A program made the translations under genes and the position numbers. A stretch of 64,000 nt of DNA from Bifidobacterium asteroides (lineage in GTDB: Bacteria > Actinomycetota > Actinomycetes > Actinomycetales > Bifidobacteriaceae), in NCBI RefSeq assembly GCF_003202755.1, contig NZ_QGLK01000005.1, positions 124,001 to 188,000 on the forward strand, read 5' to 3'. A model generated the notes under the pieces. It made no database searches. It was given only the letters and a program-made list of their open reading frames with translations, and was not told the origin of the DNA. Shown one piece after another: positions 61,275 to 64,000 of the stretch (positions are counted from its first letter, which is position 1; the number at the start of each line of letters is the position of its first letter).

Positions 61275-64000
61275 TCAGCTCAGGTCGTAGTAGCCGTCGG
61301 CACCCAGTCGGGCCTGGGGATCTAGCAGCATGGCCTTCTCGATCTCATGGCCCACATACCCGTGGCCGTCCTCATGGAAGCGGCGGTTGTCGATGGGCTC
61401 GTAGAGCGGGGCCCGACCCATGCGGCCCTCCTCCAAACGGCGCTGACCAGCGGCCAGGCGGTCGTTGGCCCGGCGACGCCACTGGTCCAGGGCCTCCTGG
61501 CCGGAGGTCTTGAGCACAGCCGCCTCGAAGGCTCCGGGGCTGACGATGACCCCGATGCCGGAGACATGGCCGAAGCCCAGGGAGGTGACCAGCCCGGCCT
61601 TGATTCTGCCCACCTTCAGGGGCTGTTCCAGCCAGACCAGATGGTCGTCGCGTCTCAGGACCGGATCCACGCAGTCCAGGGAGGCATTGGCCGGGATCAC
61701 CCCGGACCGGAAGAGCTGGGTGAGCCCGTTGATCTGGAAGATGCAGGCGCCACCCTTGGCATGGCCGGTCAGGCTCTTCTGGGAGATGACGTAGAGCGGG
61801 TTGCCGTCCGTCCGCCCGATGGCGTGGGCCAGGGTGTTGTGCAGCTCGGACTCGTTGGGGTCGTTGGCGTTGGTGGAGGTGTCATGCTTGGAGACCACGG
61901 CGATGTCGTCGGGGCTCACGCCCAGCTTGGCCAGCGAGCACACCAGGTCCGAGTCCTTGCCGCCCATGCCGGCGGCCAGAGCCCCCAGCCCGGGTGCGGG
62001 GATAGAGGTGTGGGCACCGTCCGCGAAGGAGTGGATGTACCCGACCACGCCAGCCACGGGCAGACCCATGCGCAGGGCGATGTCCCCGCGGGTCAGCAGG
62101 ATGGTCCCGCCGCCCTGGGACTCCAGGAAGCCGCCGCGCCGACGGTCGTTGGCCCGGGAGAAGAACCGAGGCTGGATGCCCTTGGAGTACATCTCGGCGG
62201 AATCGGCAGTGGCGTTCATGTTGCCGAAGCCGATGACCGACTCCACGCCGATGTCGTCGATGGCGCCCGTGACCACGAAGTCAGCCTTGCCCAGAGCGAT
62301 CTTGTCAGCGCCCTCCTCAAGGGAGACCGCGGCCGTGGCGCAGGCCGAGACCGGCTGGACCATGTTGCCATAGCCGCCGATGTAGGACTGCATGACGTGC
62401 GCGGCCACCACGTTGGGCAGAGCCTCCTGAAGGATGTCCGTGGGGATCTCCTTGCCCAGGAAGCGGTCAAGGTAGAGCTTGCGCATGGAGGCCATACCAC
62501 CGAAGCCGGTCCCCTGGGTGGAGGCAACCTTGGAGGGATGCACGGCCTGCAGGATCTCCACAGGGGTGAATCCGGCCGACAGGTAGGCGTCCACGGTGGT
62601 CACGATGTTCCAGAGGGCGATCTGATCCACGTCCCCGACCATGGAGGCGGGAATACCCCACTTGACCGGGTCGAAGCCCTTGGGGAACTGGCCGCCCACG
62701 GTCCTGGACATGGTGGCCCGACGCGGCACGCGGATGCGGGAGCCAGGCAGGCGGGTGACGGTCCACTCGCCGGACTCCTCGTCGCGGGCGACGCTGGTGT
62801 GGTCCGGATCCTGGGCCACGTACTCCTGAGCCATGTCCCTGGTGGGCACCGAGAAGGCCACGTCGTGATCCAGGAAGACGTCCACCTCCTCCTCGTTGGT
62901 GCCCTGGCGGTAGTCGGAGCCCATGCCGTCGTCGAAGGGACGGATGCCGGAGCGGGCCACCACCTGGTCGTGGTAGCGCTCGGCGATGTCCTGCTCGGGG
63001 ACCAGCTCGCCGTCGGTGTCGTACCAGCCAGGCTTGGGGCTGTCCTGCCACTCGACCAGACCCATGTTCCAGGCCAGTTCGAGCACGGCGGCGGCACTCA
63101 GGTCGACCTGTCCATCCGAGTGGATGCCCATCTCGGCCTCGAAGCGGGTGCGGCCGGAACCCCAGGGACCCATCTCGCCGATGGAGACGATGACGATCTG
63201 ATCCTCGGGTCTGGCCGTCACGCCCTGCCAATCCTGCAGATCCACCGGGGCCTGGGCGGGCACCCGGGGTGTGGGCAGGGCCTTGATGACCCGGTCTGGA
63301 TCCTTGTTGGTATCTGCGGGCGCATCTCCGGGCTTTCCAGCCGGAACCGCTGTCGACGGATCGTCGTTCTGGGCAGCCTCGGCCTTCAGGGCCTTGAGGT
63401 CCAGAGGGCTGGAACCCAATCCACCGGTCAGGTCGGCCTTAAGCGGGGCCTGGAGAGCCTGCTGACGAGCCTCTACAGTGCAGAGATCCAGCAGGGAATC
63501 AGCCATCTGCCCGGTGGAGTAGGTGTGGACGCCGTGGCGCTCCACCACCTGTACCAGCGGATCGTTGCCACCCATGAGTCCGGTGCCGCGGACCCAGCCG
63601 ATCAGCGGGTGGGAGAAGGTGACCCGGCCGGACCAGTCCTGCTCGGGACGGGACCGGTTGACGATGGCGTCCAGGGCGGCCTTGACCTCCCCGTAGGCTC
63701 CGTCGCCGCCGAACATGCCACGGTTGGGCGAGCCGGGCAGGACCACATGCAGACGGTGGTCGACGTCGGTATCCGCCCCGATGCCGGCGAACCCTGCAAT
63801 CTGGCGTTCCAGGCTCCAGAGCATGAGCCGGGCCTGGGACTCGAAGAGCCGGCCCGAGTCGGCCATGGTCCCGTGCATGGCGGGGGCTGCGAAGGGCAAC
63901 AGCAGGGTGGGCTCGTAGGCGGGCTTGAGCACGGTGGTCGTAGCCCCCGTGGTCTTGCGCTGCTCGTTGCCGACCCAGTCGACCAGGGCATCCACATCCC
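61275..64000 (-). CDS. fas: Type I fatty acid synthase, C-terminal part (KR end and KS), partial
   Basis: The last ~908 residues of a bacterial type I FAS, a giant multidomain enzyme making palmitate-range acyl chains. The visible part starts within the ketoreductase-like region (HLHVV-type text RLHVVLPGSPNRGMFGGDG, then IVIVSIGEMGPWGSGRTRFE). It continues into the ketosynthase with GTGFGGMASMRKLYLDRFLG, the active-site Cys in VQPVSACATAAVSLEEGADK and catalytic His in SKHDTSTNANDPNESELHNT and SQKSLTGHAKGGACIFQING. It ends shortly after KS with no fused phosphopantetheinyl transferase. The gene continues beyond the right edge. Confidence 0.95.
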   Translation of the reverse strand, partial: DVDALVDWVGNEQRKTTGATTTVLKPAYEPTLLLPFAAPAMHGTMADSGRLFESQARLMLWSLERQIAGFAGIGADTDVDHRLHVVLPGSPNRGMFGGDGAYGEVKAALDAIVNRSRPEQDWSGRVTFSHPLIGWVRGTGLMGGNDPLVQVVERHGVHTYSTGQMADSLLDLCTVEARQQALQAPLKADLTGGLGSSPLDLKALKAEAAQNDDPSTAVPAGKPGDAPADTNKDPDRVIKALPTPRVPAQAPVDLQDWQGVTARPEDQIVIVSIGEMGPWGSGRTRFEAEMGIHSDGQVDLSAAAVLELAWNMGLVEWQDSPKPGWYDTDGELVPEQDIAERYHDQVVARSGIRPFDDGMGSDYRQGTNEEEVDVFLDHDVAFSVPTRDMAQEYVAQDPDHTSVARDEESGEWTVTRLPGSRIRVPRRATMSRTVGGQFPKGFDPVKWGIPASMVGDVDQIALWNIVTTVDAYLSAGFTPVEILQAVHPSKVASTQGTGFGGMASMRKLYLDRFLGKEIPTDILQEALPNVVAAHVMQSYIGGYGNMVQPVSACATAAVSLEEGADKIALGKADFVVTGAIDDIGVESVIGFGNMNATADSAEMYSKGIQPRFFSRANDRRRGGFLESQGGGTILLTRGDIALRMGLPVAGVVGYIHSFADGAHTSIPAPGLGALAAGMGGKDSDLVCSLAKLGVSPDDIAVVSKHDTSTNANDPNESELHNTLAHAIGRTDGNPLYVISQKSLTGHAKGGACIFQINGLTQLFRSGVIPANASLDCVDPVLRRDDHLVWLEQPLKVGRIKAGLVTSLGFGHVSGIGVIVSPGAFEAAVLKTSGQEALDQWRRRANDRLAAGQRRLEEGRMGRAPLYEPIDNRRFHEDGHGYVGHEIEKAMLLDPQARLGADGYYDLS

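Overview
The window reads as a high-GC Gram-positive chromosome, and gene content points to Bifidobacterium. It has a type I fatty acid synthase next to a free acpS, tandem DAHP synthases, a pnp/rpsO pair, an FHA protein coupled to a helicase-like protein, and a LacI-controlled glycoside-hydrolase locus. The species is not determined.

1-28.9 kb is core chromosome with few gaps. It holds folate and stress genes (5-formyl-THF cyclo-ligase, FmdB, SAF protein, mscL), an FHA/pseudo-helicase operon, rplJ-rplL with promoter and leader attenuator, mtnN, two DAHP synthases, pepC, a CPBP protease, a DivIVA-like coiled-coil protein, pcp-ispD, pgeF-aldo/keto reductase, DUF2207-LemA, and pnp-rpsO.

29.4-36.2 kb is a catabolic cassette: a LacI regulator diverging from two tandem MFS transporters and a GH78 alpha-L-rhamnosidase, with paired operator-like sites over a candidate promoter. 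36.2-38.4 kb is decayed sequence plus one membrane protein gene.

38.4-53.4 kb is a complete type I-C CRISPR-Cas locus on the minus strand: a leader ORF, cas3 (split inside its HD nuclease domain), cas5, cas8c (with an internal cas11c start), cas7, cas4, cas1, cas2, a leader, and an array of 95 repeats and 94 spacers. Upstream of the operon, 53332-53413 looks like a stand-alone crRNA gene: a shortened repeat, a 31-nt spacer-like guide and an intrinsic terminator. Its guide matches, in exact register, a protospacer with a TTC PAM that abuts the -35 box of the cas promoter. Within the first 19 positions the mismatches are at 6, 10, 12 and 18, and three of these are the positions Cascade flips out. 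I read this as an RNA-guided autorepressor of the cas operon (CreR-like), and it is the main finding.

53.6-61.2 kb is accessory and partly decayed: a frameshifted AraC regulator, a broken plus-strand gene, small membrane proteins, an RDD protein, tRNA-Gly(TCC) and an orphan CRISPR repeat. This material lies between acpS and the C-terminal part of the type I fatty acid synthase (61.3 kb to the window end), two genes that are normally neighbours.
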